A DNA stretch of 33,597 nucleotides from positions 1 through 33,597 of the forward strand of contig CANQQL010000014.1 in the NCBI GenBank assembly GCA_947625975.1, written 5' to 3'. A program made the translations under genes and the position numbers. Origin of the DNA: an uncultured Bacilli bacterium. GTDB lineage: Bacteria; Bacillota_I; Bacilli_A; RFN20; CAG-826. This document shows, piece after piece, positions 24,017-32,373 of the stretch. The first letter of the stretch is position 1. Every line of letters starts with the position of its first letter. A model generated the notes under the pieces. The model saw only the letters and a program-made list of their open reading frames with translations, did not search any database and was not told the DNA's origin.

Positions 24017-24778
24017 ATGAAAACAAGAACAAAATTATTACTTGGCAACTGGAAGATGAATAAAACACTAAAAGAAGCAAAGGCTTTTGCTAAAGATAGT
24101 GTTGAATTGTCGGTATTAGCTAAAGAAAACAATATAGAGTTAGGGGTCGCTCCTACATTTTTATGTCTTGAAGCAGTAAAAAAAATTAATCCAGATATAA
24201 TAGTTGCTGCGCAAAATCTGCATTACGAAGAAAAAGGTGCCTTTACCGGTGAAATTTCTATTCCAATGCTTAAAGAAATTGGTATTAATTGGTCTATTAT
24301 AGGACATTCTGAAAGACGGCAATATAATGGAGAATCCTCTTTATCTTGTAATCGTAAAATTTTAGCTATGATTGCTAATGATATGATTCCGGTATATTGT
24401 TGCGGAGAAACTCTTGAAGAATATGAATCAGGCATAACTAAAGCTATTGTTCGCGATCAAATTAGAACCGGACTTGCCAATGTTGCAAAAGAGAAAGCTA
24501 GCAAAATAGTTGTTGCATATGAACCAATTTGGTCGATAGGTACGGGTGTTAATGCGTCGAAAGAAATTGCACAAGAAGTATGTGCTTTTATTCGTGAGGT
24601 GTTGGAAGAAATGTTTGGAGCAACAGTTGCTAAAGAAATTAGAATTTTATATGGTGGCTCTGTAAAACCAGAAAACATTAAATCTTATCTGAGTGCCAAA
24701 GATATTGATGGTGCCCTAGTAGGTGGAGCATCGCTTGATATTCAGTCGTTTAAATTATTGCTTCAAAATATTTTATAA
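24017..24778 (+). CDS. tpiA: Triosephosphate isomerase
   Basis: Interconverts dihydroxyacetone phosphate and glyceraldehyde-3-phosphate. Catalytic residues are seen as Lys13 (GNWKMN), His97 (IIGHSERR) and Glu169 (AYEPIWSIGTG), with the phosphate-binding segments LYGGSVKPEN and GALVGGASL. Length is 253 residues. ATG at 24017 gives the usual N-terminus; only a weak GGAT motif precedes it, so translation may be coupled to pgk, whose stop is 7 bases upstream. An in-frame TTG at 24002 overlapping pgk is possible but less likely. Two-gene operon with pgk, closed by the terminator at 24801. Confidence 0.97.
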   Translation: MKTRTKLLLGNWKMNKTLKEAKAFAKDSVELSVLAKENNIELGVAPTFLCLEAVKKINPDIIVAAQNLHYEEKGAFTGEISIPMLKEIGINWSIIGHSERRQYNGESSLSCNRKILAMIANDMIPVYCCGETLEEYESGITKAIVRDQIRTGLANVAKEKASKIVVAYEPIWSIGTGVNASKEIAQEVCAFIREVLEEMFGATVAKEIRILYGGSVKPENIKSYLSAKDIDGALVGGASLDIQSFKLLLQNIL

Positions 24779-24800
24779 GATACAGTTTTAGTTCGACTAT

Positions 24801-24833
24801 GGTTAGATTATTAAAAAAATCTAACCTTTTTTT
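24801..24833 (+). terminator. Terminator of the pgk-tpiA operon
   Basis: GGTTAGATT (24801-24809) and AATCTAACC (24818-24826), a perfect 9-bp stem with an 8-nt loop, followed by seven T. Confidence 0.9.
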
Positions 24834-24924
24834 ACATATTAAACTCATTTTATGCTTTGTGTTTCGTTTTGATGCAACATGTATGCCAACTATCAACTAA
24901 AATGTTATTTATTTTTTATTTTAT

Positions 24925-24954
24925 TTGAAATTACATAATAATTTGATATATATT
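24925..24954 (+). promoter_or_regulatory. Candidate promoter of the second lipoprotein cluster
   Basis: TTGAAA (24925-24930), an 18-nt spacer and TATATT (24949-24954). Transcription would begin near 24961, just before the palindrome at 24974. Nothing else was recognised in 24834-24924. Confidence 0.4.
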
Positions 24955-24973
24955 TTATGGTATATTAAAAACA

Positions 24974-24989
24974 ACGTAAAATTTTACGT
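24974..24989. promoter_or_regulatory. Perfect 16-bp palindrome, possible operator
   Basis: ACGTAAAATTTTACGT is a perfect palindrome with no spacer. It lies about 13-28 bases downstream of the predicted transcription start and 27 bases before the start codon at 25016, which fits a repressor site. No T run follows, so a terminator is unlikely. Confidence 0.4.
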
Positions 24990-25015
24990 AATAATTTCTT
25001 AAAGAAGGTTTATTT

Positions 25016-25798
25016 ATGAAAAAATGGTTAAAATATTTGCTTATTGCATCCAATGTTTTGTTATTTGGTTGTAATCAAGCACAAAATTCCATTACAAATA
25101 GTAATGGTTCTAATACTAATGTTCCTAGTTTGAATTCTTCTAGTTCGCAATTGCTTTTTGATAGCAATTTAATTGGGAAATGGTATATCCATTCAACAAA
25201 TATGGGTGTTTTAACTATAAACACTGAATTTGAAATTTTTAATGATTATTCTTTGATAATCCAAAACGTCCATTTTTCTTTAATTGGCTTATATGAAAAT
25301 TTTGAAGGTGCATATCAGTTTAGAAGTGATAGAGGTATTACCACTTTTATAGTTTCCTATGATGGAGAGGGTGTCGATTGGGGATTTTCTGACACTGCCG
25401 GGCAAAGCGATTTTGGCTATGCTATGCGAAATCCTCTCCAAGGTGAGTTAACTTATGACTACGTAGGAAAAAATTGGCCAATGGAAATGATTAATGAGTG
25501 GCTAGAATTAGATGGTAGCATACCTTCTTATCCGAATAAAATGTATTATTTATTAAATGGCGATTCACAAATATACAATGCTAAATATTCGATGATCGAT
25601 ATATTTGATGTTCCCAATGATGGTTTAGAAACCTATCTAAATATTTTGCTTACCAATGATTTTATTCAGGATGAAGAATTAAATGGATTCAAAATTTTTC
25701 ATGATAGCAATAAAAAATATAAATTACGCATCATATATTTTAGTAATGACAATAATTTGTCCATTTTTGTTTATGATTTTAATGTCAATTTTGAATAA
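25016..25798 (+). CDS. Surface lipoprotein of unknown function
   Basis: 260-residue precursor with lipobox LFGC (Cys19), followed by a Ser/Asn-rich tether (to about residue 46). The mature part opens with LIGKWYIHSTNMGVLTINTEFEIF, a pattern seen at the start of small lipocalin-like beta-barrels, and continues as alternating strands. A second half (about 165-260) contains mixed helix and strand. No catalytic motif is recognised. AAGAAGG precedes the ATG. First in a run of four lipoprotein genes on the same strand, 76 bases ahead of the next. Could bind a ligand or be structural; function cannot be assigned. Confidence 0.75.
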   Translation: MKKWLKYLLIASNVLLFGCNQAQNSITNSNGSNTNVPSLNSSSSQLLFDSNLIGKWYIHSTNMGVLTINTEFEIFNDYSLIIQNVHFSLIGLYENFEGAYQFRSDRGITTFIVSYDGEGVDWGFSDTAGQSDFGYAMRNPLQGELTYDYVGKNWPMEMINEWLELDGSIPSYPNKMYYLLNGDSQIYNAKYSMIDIFDVPNDGLETYLNILLTNDFIQDEELNGFKIFHDSNKKYKLRIIYFSNDNNLSIFVYDFNVNFE

Positions 25799-25874
25799 AC
25801 ATCAATTTAATATTGACTTAAATGCCAAAAAAGAAGAAAATTAAAGTAATTTTTTAATATAAGGAGATAATTTT

Positions 25875-27794
25875 ATGAAAAGAAAATTGTTAATTTTACC
25901 ATTATGTCTCTTGATGTTAGTAGGATGCAATGATAATAATTCCACTAATTCCAACAGCACACAAACTAGCCTTCCTTCTAATAGTGCAAATAGTACCAAT
26001 GGCCTGCCATCTACATTTATTCAAAATCCAGACACTGGTACGATAACTTTCAATGAAACGCTCGAAATTTTGGAGGCTGCTGCGGCTCAAGAAGCTTTAT
26101 ATGCTTCTAATGCTACTGTTAAGGATACAAAATATCAGGGTGACATCGTCTATGTCAGTGAAGAAAATTATGAAATATTCACTGATTATTCTTCTTATTC
26201 AGAAGGAACGATTACTATGACACTTGATGAAGAAGTGGAAGAAGATACTTTCATCCGTCGTTCAATGGTTGTTAACGACAAAATCGAGGTAAATAATGTT
26301 GTTAATATTTATCCGATGTTTGCACAAATAACTGACTATCGTAACGATACAATTACAAATAATTCATATACTGACAGTGCTTCGAAAGTATATTTGATTG
26401 ATACATTAGATGAAGCAGTGAAAAACAATTTGGATGCATCTGCTTACCTTTTGACAAATCAATATCCGGTTCAAGCCTCCGCAAAGGTTGCTTATAATAC
26501 ATTATTATTTATGGAAAATAATATCGTTGGCAATGTTTACGTTTCTCAATTAGGTAAAAATACTTTATCCTATACAAAATCTGCTTCAGGATATACTTTA
26601 TCATTCCAAGCTAATTTTAGTTATAATGGTGACTGGGATGACGAGGATACTATATATAACAATATAAGTCTTACACTAAATATGAATTCGGATTTGAATA
26701 GATTATTAGCAGTTACATATACTCATACAATGGATGATGTTGTTAACAGTGACGAATCTGATCATTATTTTACCGGTTTGGCCATGGAAGCCAGTGTAGC
26801 TTTTAACACACGTCAAGCCGTAAAAAATAATATTACTAATGCAAATGATTATTTCTTAGCAAAAACTGAGGATGTCGCACTTATAGCATCATTAAACGGA
26901 AATCGTGTTGTTTTAGATGGAAGCGAAATTCCTGCTAATGCATCATATATTTGGGCTAAGGCCAAAAATTATACACCAACTTTAGCGACTAATCTTGATT
27001 TAACTAATTATGGATCTTCAAACTCTAGCGTTATTGAATTTGAATCTGACGGATTTTTAAAGGTGAATGGTCTTGGTACTACGACACTATCTTTCGTATA
27101 TTTTGAAAAAGGCGAGGATGACGTCTATCGTCAAAAAATAATAAATAAAGAAGTTACTGTTGTACAACCGGCACCAACAAGCGTTAATTTTTCTTATAAT
27201 TTTGATGTTGAAGGAGACACGCTTATTTTAGGAGAAACTTATAATTGGAATACATATGTTGCTCCAACTCAAGCAAATCAAAGTATTACGGCAATAAGTA
27301 ATAATCCGCAAGTGATTGAAGTCAGTGTTGATGAAAACTATGATCTTGTGCTTGTTGCAAAAAGCGTGGGAGAAGCCACGATTACTATTACATCTACTGA
27401 AAATCCATCATTAACTGCACAAAAAACTTTAAAGGTTATGGATGGCTCTCAAGATTTGGAGCGAATTATTTCTTCGAAAACTTATGTATTTGATTATTAT
27501 GGTTTCTCTAAAAAACAATACACTATGCATTTAACCTTTGATGGTAATGGTCATGGCACAAGAGTTGATGAAATATTTACCGAGGCCACTCCGGTTTCGA
27601 TAACAGATCATTTTGATTATGCCATAGATGGTACAAAAATTACATTTAGTAATTGGCAATTAGATAAAACCTATGAGGAATACTTTGGAGATATTGATAC
27701 GATGTTTGATTATGCAACAATTTTAGAAGATGGTAAGGTTATTGATACATACACGGAAAACACCTTGAGCCACAAAGTGTTTAATGCTCAATAG
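25875..27794 (+). CDS. Large surface lipoprotein with a Big_2-like Ig domain
   Basis: 639 residues. Lipobox LVGC (Cys18) and a Ser/Thr/Asn tether to about residue 50. An N-terminal beta-rich module (about 60-320) includes MFAQITDYRNDTITNNSYTDS, resembling KFYRITDYDSEDYTDTKA in the next gene, so the two share a module. The middle (about 430-535) has the pattern of a Big_2 bacterial Ig domain: PTSVNFSYNF, ISNNPQVIEVSVDENYDLVLVAKSVGEATITITST. The C-terminus (about 540-639) is a short barrel-like module with HLTFDGNGHGTRVDE, sharing NGHGT with the lipoprotein at 28809. AAGGAG precedes the ATG. No enzyme motif is seen; likely an adhesin-like or ligand-binding surface protein. Confidence 0.75.
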   Translation: MKRKLLILPLCLLMLVGCNDNNSTNSNSTQTSLPSNSANSTNGLPSTFIQNPDTGTITFNETLEILEAAAAQEALYASNATVKDTKYQGDIVYVSEENYEIFTDYSSYSEGTITMTLDEEVEEDTFIRRSMVVNDKIEVNNVVNIYPMFAQITDYRNDTITNNSYTDSASKVYLIDTLDEAVKNNLDASAYLLTNQYPVQASAKVAYNTLLFMENNIVGNVYVSQLGKNTLSYTKSASGYTLSFQANFSYNGDWDDEDTIYNNISLTLNMNSDLNRLLAVTYTHTMDDVVNSDESDHYFTGLAMEASVAFNTRQAVKNNITNANDYFLAKTEDVALIASLNGNRVVLDGSEIPANASYIWAKAKNYTPTLATNLDLTNYGSSNSSVIEFESDGFLKVNGLGTTTLSFVYFEKGEDDVYRQKIINKEVTVVQPAPTSVNFSYNFDVEGDTLILGETYNWNTYVAPTQANQSITAISNNPQVIEVSVDENYDLVLVAKSVGEATITITSTENPSLTAQKTLKVMDGSQDLERIISSKTYVFDYYGFSKKQYTMHLTFDGNGHGTRVDEIFTEATPVSITDHFDYAIDGTKITFSNWQLDKTYEEYFGDIDTMFDYATILEDGKVIDTYTENTLSHKVFNAQ

Positions 27795-27803
27795 GTAAGT
27801 TTT

Positions 27804-28646
27804 ATGAACAAAAAAATAATTTTAATTACCTTATTGTCTGCTGGATTATTTTCCTGTTCGGATTCTAATAGTTCTAATAGTTCGCCAAGTATAATATCCA
27901 CTGAACCAACTGTGGCAGAGCTATTGACAACATTTTACGAACACCTTTCTTCATTAGAGGGAAAAGTAAAATCTACGGAACAAACGATATTTTCGGTTCG
28001 ATATTATCTTACAGATGCAACCCCATTAACTATAGGGATGAAAGAAGTATCGACCACTAATCGCTATATTAGTGATCAAGGACCTATTGTTGTTCAGAAG
28101 GGTTCTGTTGGTTTTGCGGATAAAATTGATGATCCGATGAGTAATAAAGATAATTTTGAAACGCAAACCTTTCACGATGAAACAAAATTTTATCGCATTA
28201 CTGATTACGATTCCGAAGACTATACGGATACTAAAGCAGTTTTAAACTATGATACAGAATATGAAGAGCAAAATTTAAATATTGGTTTTCCGATGACTGA
28301 AAAAGTAAATATTGAGTACATGATTCAAGTTTATGATCAACCGGGATTTCAAATTAAATATAAAAATATGGATGGATTTGTCAGTAATGGCACATGGGAT
28401 TATGCCTATGAATTGATCATTTTTGAAGAAAACACTTCCGTTCCTGCGCAAGTTATTGGCTATCATAATAAACTTAGTATTCAAAACAATATAATTTTAA
28501 AGGTTGAACAAGAATATTATAATGAATTGTATTCTGGTGGTATCAAGACAAATTGGGTTGAAACTACGATGGTTAAAACTTATACTCAAGGTGAATTTGA
28601 CACATTTACGGGAACGCGGTTTGAACCTAACAGTTATAATAGTTAA
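27804..28646 (+). CDS. Surface lipoprotein sharing a module with its upstream neighbour
   Basis: 280 residues with lipobox LFSC (Cys18) and a Ser/Asn-rich tether. The mature domain starts with a helix (TVAELLTTFYEHLSSLEG) and continues as a set of strands. This plan recalls LolA/LppX-like lipid-binding folds, but that is only a guess from pattern. The segment KFYRITDYDSEDYTDTKAVLNYD resembles MFAQITDYRNDTITNNSYTD in the preceding protein, suggesting duplication of a common domain. It lies 9 bases after that gene, so they are cotranscribed. The ribosome binding site is weak (AGGTAAG), consistent with coupling. A terminator follows at once. Confidence 0.72.
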   Translation: MNKKIILITLLSAGLFSCSDSNSSNSSPSIISTEPTVAELLTTFYEHLSSLEGKVKSTEQTIFSVRYYLTDATPLTIGMKEVSTTNRYISDQGPIVVQKGSVGFADKIDDPMSNKDNFETQTFHDETKFYRITDYDSEDYTDTKAVLNYDTEYEEQNLNIGFPMTEKVNIEYMIQVYDQPGFQIKYKNMDGFVSNGTWDYAYELIIFEENTSVPAQVIGYHNKLSIQNNIILKVEQEYYNELYSGGIKTNWVETTMVKTYTQGEFDTFTGTRFEPNSYNS

Positions 28647-28670
28647 AAAGAGGTAAATGCCTCTTTTTTT
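28645..28670 (+). terminator. Terminator after the 27804 lipoprotein gene
   Basis: AAAAAGAGG (28645-28653), loop TAAATG, CCTCTTTTT (28660-28668) and more T. The left arm overlaps the TAA stop. Confidence 0.85.
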
Positions 28671-28684
28671 AATTTTTAGTAAAT

Positions 28685-28698
28685 TGAAAGCGGTTTAA
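28685..28698 (+). promoter_or_regulatory. cre-like site upstream of the 28809 lipoprotein gene
   Basis: TGAAAGCGGTTTAA fits the CcpA consensus TGNAANCGNTNNCA except at the 13th base. It is followed by strongly phased A and T tracts and a TATAAT at 28782-28787, the likely -10, with no clear -35. Confidence 0.35.
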
Positions 28699-28808
28699 CT
28701 GGCAAAAATTAAAAAAAATTTAAAAAAATGCTTGTATTTTAATTAATTTTGTAATATTTTTTTAAAAAATAAAGTTTTTTCTATAATTTTTAGAAAGGGG
28801 ATAATTTT

Positions 28809-31181
28809 ATGAAAAAAGCCAAGTTTTTTTTATTAGTTAGTACATTCATGTTGGCAGCATGTACTACCGACAACGGTTCTAATCTTTCGGATAATCCTTC
28901 AACTGTTGTCACTACAACTGATTATAATGTTATTTTGCCAACCAACTTATCGAGTGCTTTTGTTACCGCATCAAAGCTTAAGGCTAAAGAAAACGAAGAA
29001 GTTACAATAAGTGTAGCGATAACTGATAGCGATTTTTCCATTACAAAGGTGGCAATGAATGGAACTGCTTTAACGGGAACCGCAGATGCAGTTAATGCAA
29101 ATGTATTCAATTACAACTTTTTAATGGGTACTAGTGATGCAACAATTACTGTTGAAATGTTTGATAAGACAGTAAAAGATCATGCGATTGTATTTGAAGA
29201 TAATAGCGTAGCTTTCCCTATAGGCCTTCCAGAAGGGGCGAATGTTGGAGATGTCGTTTCCTTTAAATGCAGTGTCTTATCAGGCAATGAACTTGCAAAG
29301 TTAGAAGTATTAGATGATACAGATACTCCTGTTCAATTAGATGGTAGTCAATTTGCCGGTTATTCTTTTGAAATGCCGGATAGTGATGTTAGAGTTGTGG
29401 CACATACTTTAGGTGGATACTTTAAGGTATCTGTTAGCGAAGATTTATTATTTGAAGAAAATGAAGATTCAAAAATTAGTGATGTTGTTTATGGATTTTT
29501 AGATGAAAACGATAAACTTAGTGATCAACTGTCTACTTTTATTAGAGCAGGAGATACGATTAAAGTTGTTGGAAAACACCAATATGCTTATGAAGGCGTT
29601 CATTATTTTGCAAATGGTGTGGAAATGCTACATGATGAAGAAAGTGATTACTATACTTTTACCAGTACTATGCCTGGCAATAATGTTGAAATTAGAGCAG
29701 TTGCAGAATCACGTACTCTTTCTGTAGAAATAGACACGAATACTGAAGCAGTTCAAGCATTTGTCTATCTAGCCAAAGATACAGAAAAAACTCCAATTAC
29801 TACGGCAAAGCCTGGAGATACTGTAAGAATTGAAGCTAAGGTTGTTGAAGGGAAAGAAAACGATTTTGCGATTAGGGATATCAATGGATTTTTTGATGTT
29901 TATGAGAATAACCGTTCTCAAAAAACCACCCAAGATAAGATTGCAACCTCTGCTGTATTATGGGCAGGATCAGGATCATATTACACTTTTTCTAATGTTG
30001 ATGATAATACCAAAGAATTTACAATTCCATCTTCGAAATACTATGCCAATAATAAACTCACACTCACTTTAGGTGTATCTGATTTAAACAAATACCAAAA
30101 TGCCGATTTCCTTGGTACTTGGTATGCACAAGAATTCTTTAATTACAAAATATGGGATAATGGTCATGGCACATTTACTATTAATGGCGCCGGATTATTT
30201 ACAGGTACAGTTTTAAATAATATTAGTATTGAATCTGGAGAGGCAACTGATCATGTGTTTGGAATGGCAGATGGTAGAACATTGCTTTTAAGTGATGATT
30301 ATTCTTTTGGCGCTATTCAATATGATAACACTAGTAATCTTACAAATATGAAGGAATTATATGTTTTAACAAAAGGCGAAACCGCACCAAAATATGAAAC
30401 CTTTACTGATGCCACTAATCAATTTTTTGTAACAAGAATTTTTGTTGGCGGAGAATGTATTGGAGCTGTATATGCTGATAATAGTATTCAAGATGCTGTT
30501 AAGTTTATGCTTGTAACTGTTGAATTAATCGATGGTACAACTTCAATTGCTACTGATGGCGCTAAGTTTTTTGTTAAGAAAGATGGCACTATTGTAAAAT
30601 CTGTTGGTGTAGGGGCTGAATATGGTGAATATACCGATGCGGAAGGCAAAGTTTTAAAATTAGATGGAAATGGAATGGCAACTCTTGATAGTCAAGAAGG
30701 AACTTATGTTGTAAGAACTGACAATATTGAGGTAAAAATTCAAAACGTTAAATACGTAATCACTATTAATCAAGAAGACATGAGTTTTGTCATTGTATCA
30801 CAAGAAAACGTTGAACCAAGCGATGATCCATTTGCAGGATTAAGCTTTAGTGGGCAAGCTACAATTTACGATATGTGGGATGATAGTGAGAGGAATAGTT
30901 TTACTGTAACATTTACTATTACGGTTGTTTTCAATGATGATGGTACATTGAATTTCACGCAACAATCTAATAAATCTCAAGTAACTTATGCGAATTTTGA
31001 ATTAACTTCTGTTGCTTATACATATGACGCTGACGCGGGAACTGCAGAATTCGAATGGAGCAAGGGTAACTTTAATGGAACTTGTACGATGGTTCTTGAA
31101 AATGCCGGATCTAAATTGAAATTTACTTCCGAATTACCAAATGTTGACGATGGTCAAAACACAATCATTAGTGCAATGTAA
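28809..31181 (+). CDS. Large multidomain surface lipoprotein with repeated beta-sandwich domains
   Basis: 790 residues, lipobox LAAC (Cys18). Four successive beta-domains occupy about residues 38-435. Several end in a strand with the motif F-x-MP-x-x-D/N-V/N-x-V (YSFEMPDSDVRVVA; FTSTMPGNNVEIRAVAE; less clear in the others), as in repeat domains of Gram-positive surface proteins such as the InlB B-repeat group. After these come three smaller barrel-like modules: FLGTWYAQEFFNYKIWDNGHGTF (about 435-515), one centred on VLKLDGNGMATLDSQEGTY (about 535-670), and a last one from PFAGLSFSGQATIYDM (about 675-790). No LPXTG motif, enzyme motif or second membrane segment. AAAGGGG lies before the ATG. 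It is a separate transcription unit ended by the terminator at 31221. Likely an adhesin-like or glycan/peptide-binding protein; inference only. Confidence 0.78.
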   Translation: MKKAKFFLLVSTFMLAACTTDNGSNLSDNPSTVVTTTDYNVILPTNLSSAFVTASKLKAKENEEVTISVAITDSDFSITKVAMNGTALTGTADAVNANVFNYNFLMGTSDATITVEMFDKTVKDHAIVFEDNSVAFPIGLPEGANVGDVVSFKCSVLSGNELAKLEVLDDTDTPVQLDGSQFAGYSFEMPDSDVRVVAHTLGGYFKVSVSEDLLFEENEDSKISDVVYGFLDENDKLSDQLSTFIRAGDTIKVVGKHQYAYEGVHYFANGVEMLHDEESDYYTFTSTMPGNNVEIRAVAESRTLSVEIDTNTEAVQAFVYLAKDTEKTPITTAKPGDTVRIEAKVVEGKENDFAIRDINGFFDVYENNRSQKTTQDKIATSAVLWAGSGSYYTFSNVDDNTKEFTIPSSKYYANNKLTLTLGVSDLNKYQNADFLGTWYAQEFFNYKIWDNGHGTFTINGAGLFTGTVLNNISIESGEATDHVFGMADGRTLLLSDDYSFGAIQYDNTSNLTNMKELYVLTKGETAPKYETFTDATNQFFVTRIFVGGECIGAVYADNSIQDAVKFMLVTVELIDGTTSIATDGAKFFVKKDGTIVKSVGVGAEYGEYTDAEGKVLKLDGNGMATLDSQEGTYVVRTDNIEVKIQNVKYVITINQEDMSFVIVSQENVEPSDDPFAGLSFSGQATIYDMWDDSERNSFTVTFTITVVFNDDGTLNFTQQSNKSQVTYANFELTSVAYTYDADAGTAEFEWSKGNFNGTCTMVLENAGSKLKFTSELPNVDDGQNTIISAM

Positions 31182-31220
31182 ATATTCCTTTATTTACAAA
31201 AATTAATTAAGTGTTGATTT

Positions 31221-31257
31221 AGCCGGATAAATACAATAGTTTATCCGGCTTTTTATT
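31221..31257 (+). terminator. Terminator after the 28809 lipoprotein gene
   Basis: A perfect 11-bp stem, AGCCGGATAAA (31221-31231) and TTTATCCGGCT (31240-31250), 8-nt loop, then TTTTTATTT. The strongest terminator in the window. Confidence 0.92.
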
Positions 31258-31390
31258 TAGCAAAACTATAAAGTATTAAATTGGGAAAAACTTTAAGTAG
31301 GTACAATATTGAAATAATGGATATATGATTAATTGGCACTTAAAGGAGAATAAAGAAGGACATTAATTTGTTAATCTTTTTTTATAAAAG

Positions 31391-31399
31391 TGATATACT
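31391..31399 (+). promoter_or_regulatory. Extended -10 promoter of the BI-1 family gene
   Basis: TGATATACT is an extended -10 (TG, one base, TATACT). A TTGTTA at 31368 is 20 bases upstream, rather far for a -35. The rest of 31258-31390 shows nothing recognisable. Confidence 0.4.
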
Positions 31400-31424
31400 A
31401 AATAATATAAAGGAGGATAATTTT

Positions 31425-32105
31425 ATGTATGTAGATGTGACTTTAGAAAATTCTTCATCATTTTCATTGGCAAAAGTATTTGGCTGGCTGTTTCTAGCTA
31501 TGGCTATTACCGCGGCTTCTGCTTATGGATTTGCATGGCTACTAATGTCTGGTTTAATAAGTGCAGATGCATTTTTAATGGTTATGATTGCAGCGATAGT
31601 TTTAATGTTTGTTGAAACATTTGTTATGCAATTTCGCGTTATTAGAAATAATAAAAGCCTTGTAGTTCCTTATATCATTTACGCTTTATCAATGGGCTTG
31701 ATGCTTTCTACAGTTATTGTAGTTGTAAATTCTTTTTATATTGCGCTGGCTTTTGGAATTACGGCAATTTTATTTGGTGTTATGGCACTATATGGATATT
31801 TAACAAAAAGAAATCTTAACGCAATGGCGGGAATTGCCTTTTCTTTGCTTCTCGGATCATTGTTTATTTCACTTATAAATTGGCTTGTTAATAGCTCGAC
31901 AATTGATTGGATAGTTTCATTTGTCAGTTTTGGCGCCATTATGCTTTTTGTAAGTGTCGATATGTGGAGAATTAAAAAAATTGCGGAATCAGGAATAGGA
32001 AATAGCAATTTATGCTTGTATTGCGCTTTTGAACTTTATATTGATTTTATGTATATCTTTATGAGAATACTAAGCTTTATGCAACGAGCTTCAAATAATC
32101 GTTAA
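31425..32105 (+). CDS. BI-1/YetJ family integral membrane protein
   Basis: 226 residues with about seven membrane helices, matching Bax-inhibitor-1-like proteins (UPF0005, YccA/YbhL/YetJ). The C-terminal family signature is clear: VSVDMWRIKKIA, then AFELYIDFMYIFMRILSFMQR. Asp179 and Asp207 fall where the paired aspartates of the B. subtilis YetJ pH-sensitive calcium leak (Asp171 and Asp195) are expected. Members act as membrane calcium leaks or modulate FtsH protease. ATG at 31425 was chosen for the perfect AAAGGAGG site; an in-frame TTG at 31368 would put the -10 element inside the gene. Monocistronic, with its own terminator. Confidence 0.88.
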   Translation: MYVDVTLENSSSFSLAKVFGWLFLAMAITAASAYGFAWLLMSGLISADAFLMVMIAAIVLMFVETFVMQFRVIRNNKSLVVPYIIYALSMGLMLSTVIVVVNSFYIALAFGITAILFGVMALYGYLTKRNLNAMAGIAFSLLLGSLFISLINWLVNSSTIDWIVSFVSFGAIMLFVSVDMWRIKKIAESGIGNSNLCLYCAFELYIDFMYIFMRILSFMQRASNNR

Positions 32106-32121
32106 AATTATTCACTTTAAT

Positions 32122-32148
32122 AAGGCACTGAAAAAGTGCCTTTTTCTT
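32122..32148 (+). terminator. Terminator of the BI-1 family gene
   Basis: AAGGCACT (32122-32129), loop GAAAA, AGTGCCTT (32135-32142), then TTTCTTTA. Confidence 0.9.
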
Positions 32149-32229
32149 TAATATAAATAAGACCTTGAAATTACGAAATTTTACTTTTTTTGCCTTTTAG
32201 ATAAAAAAATAAAAAAAGTAAAAAAAACA

Positions 32230-32258
32230 CTTGCAATAGAATTTTGATTGTGGTTAAA
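32230..32258 (+). promoter_or_regulatory. Candidate rRNA promoter P1
   Basis: TTGCAA (32230-32235), a 17-nt spacer and TTAAAT (32253-32258), preceded by A/T tracts at 32195-32226 that could serve as an UP element. Confidence 0.45.
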
Positions 32259-32343
32259 TATTAAAAGTTGAGCGATAAAAAAGCTTAACAAATTATTTGA
32301 TTCTAGGACGCAATAAAAGTCGATAAATATTTTTAAAAAATAT

Positions 32344-32373
32344 GTTGACTTGCCATAGTGCCAGTGCTAGAAT
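32344..32373 (+). promoter_or_regulatory. Candidate rRNA promoter P2
   Basis: TTGACT (32344-32349), an 18-nt spacer and TAGAAT (32368-32373) with TG one base ahead (extended -10). It follows a run of A/T tracts (32325-32343). It lies about 115 bases after P1, a tandem arrangement common for rRNA operons. Confidence 0.6.

Noticed and set aside
275-32105. Use of the Mycoplasma/Spiroplasma genetic code (UGA as Trp)
   Set aside because: Trp is encoded by UGG in all long genes, and UGA closes the PH-domain gene (15675) and the dipeptidase gene (20864).
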